DNA of 64,000 nucleotides from Actibacterium sp. (lineage in GTDB: Bacteria; Pseudomonadota; Alphaproteobacteria; Rhodobacterales; Rhodobacteraceae). The DNA is taken from NCBI GenBank assembly GCA_016278325.1, contig JADQCB010000037.1, forward strand, positions 52,814 through 116,813, in the 5' to 3' direction. The notes beneath the pieces were generated by a model. The model made no database searches, was not told the origin of the DNA, and worked only from the letters and a program-made list of their open reading frames with translations. This document shows, piece by piece, positions 63,791 through 64,000 of the stretch (its first letter is position 1; every line of letters begins with the position of its first letter). Made by a program: the position numbers and the translations under genes.

Positions 63791-63866
63791 TTCGCCCTTC
63801 CTTTCCTTCTCTGCCCGGTCCGGTGGCCGGATCGGCGTCAATGCGTGCCCTCGCTGCCAGGGCGGC

Positions 63867-64000
<134 letters not shown>

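Overview
The window is a high-GC, gene-dense chromosomal segment of an alphaproteobacterium, almost certainly a marine-type Rhodobacterales (Roseobacter/Paracoccaceae group). Supporting signs are the H-NOX/diguanylate cyclase pair beginning MHGLINR, a PleD beside a DUF3572 gene, the DUF4170-kdtA-lpxK block, mbfA with an Irr-type iron box, an orphan non-pyrrolysine MttB homologue, and a long sugar-acid cluster with a TRAP transporter. I see no phage, IS element, CRISPR array or plasmid function.

Layout. 1-1134: the start of murA (runs off the left edge), a small basic protein and tRNA-Thr(GGU). 1473-8582: signalling and mixed genes (H-NOX + GGDEF, MttB, HAD, MarR, DUF3572, PleD, DUF983). 8543-13151: NUDIX, DUF2061, XRE regulator, flavoprotein, crotonase-fold protein and SDR. 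13290-19649: DUF2125 periplasmic protein, PmbA, IMPase-like phosphatase, then lipid A/Kdo genes (DUF4170, GT30, lpxK). 19751-23946: STAS and anti-sigma kinase pair, gamma-glutamyltranspeptidase family, small XRE regulator, HisN-like phosphatase. 23971-27725: a tightly overlapped five-gene minus-strand operon ending in ornithine cyclodeaminase-like and alpha/beta hydrolase genes and starting with S-formylglutathione hydrolase. 27784-34286: AEC transporter, MbfA, NYN-domain protein, class III alcohol dehydrogenase, endonuclease III, AraC/MGMT fusion, OmpA lipoprotein. 34403-42450: a seven-PAS hybrid kinase, rhomboid protease, and the proXWV betaine-type ABC transporter.

42758 to the right end is a roughly 21-kb sugar-acid catabolic island. 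It holds two FAH-family enzymes, two DapA-family enzymes (one cut by the edge), an IdnD-like and an IdnO-like dehydrogenase, an IlvD/Edd dehydratase, a UxaA-family dehydratase, further SDRs, two beta-hydroxyacid dehydrogenases, a PhyH-type dioxygenase, LysE, AzlCD and DMT transporters, a DctPQM TRAP transporter and a FadR-type GntR regulator. Four copies of one palindrome (core TGGTATACCA, best form ATTTGGTATACCAAAT) lie at the control regions of its divergent transcription units, including that of the GntR gene. It resembles the hexuronate UxuR/ExuR operator, so the island looks like one regulon. Intercistronic hairpins sit between dctP and dctQ and between dctM and the UxaA-type gene, and also between proX and proW.

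Most noteworthy observations: the palindrome-defined regulon with an unexplained dioxygenase inside it; an H-NOX-like protein with no histidine at the expected heme-ligand position; a perfect Irr box abutting mbfA; a dispersed intergenic repeat with a GC hairpin present twice; and enzyme-like proteins (GT30, crotonase) that lack expected catalytic residues. All functional calls rest on reading motifs by eye; no database search was possible.
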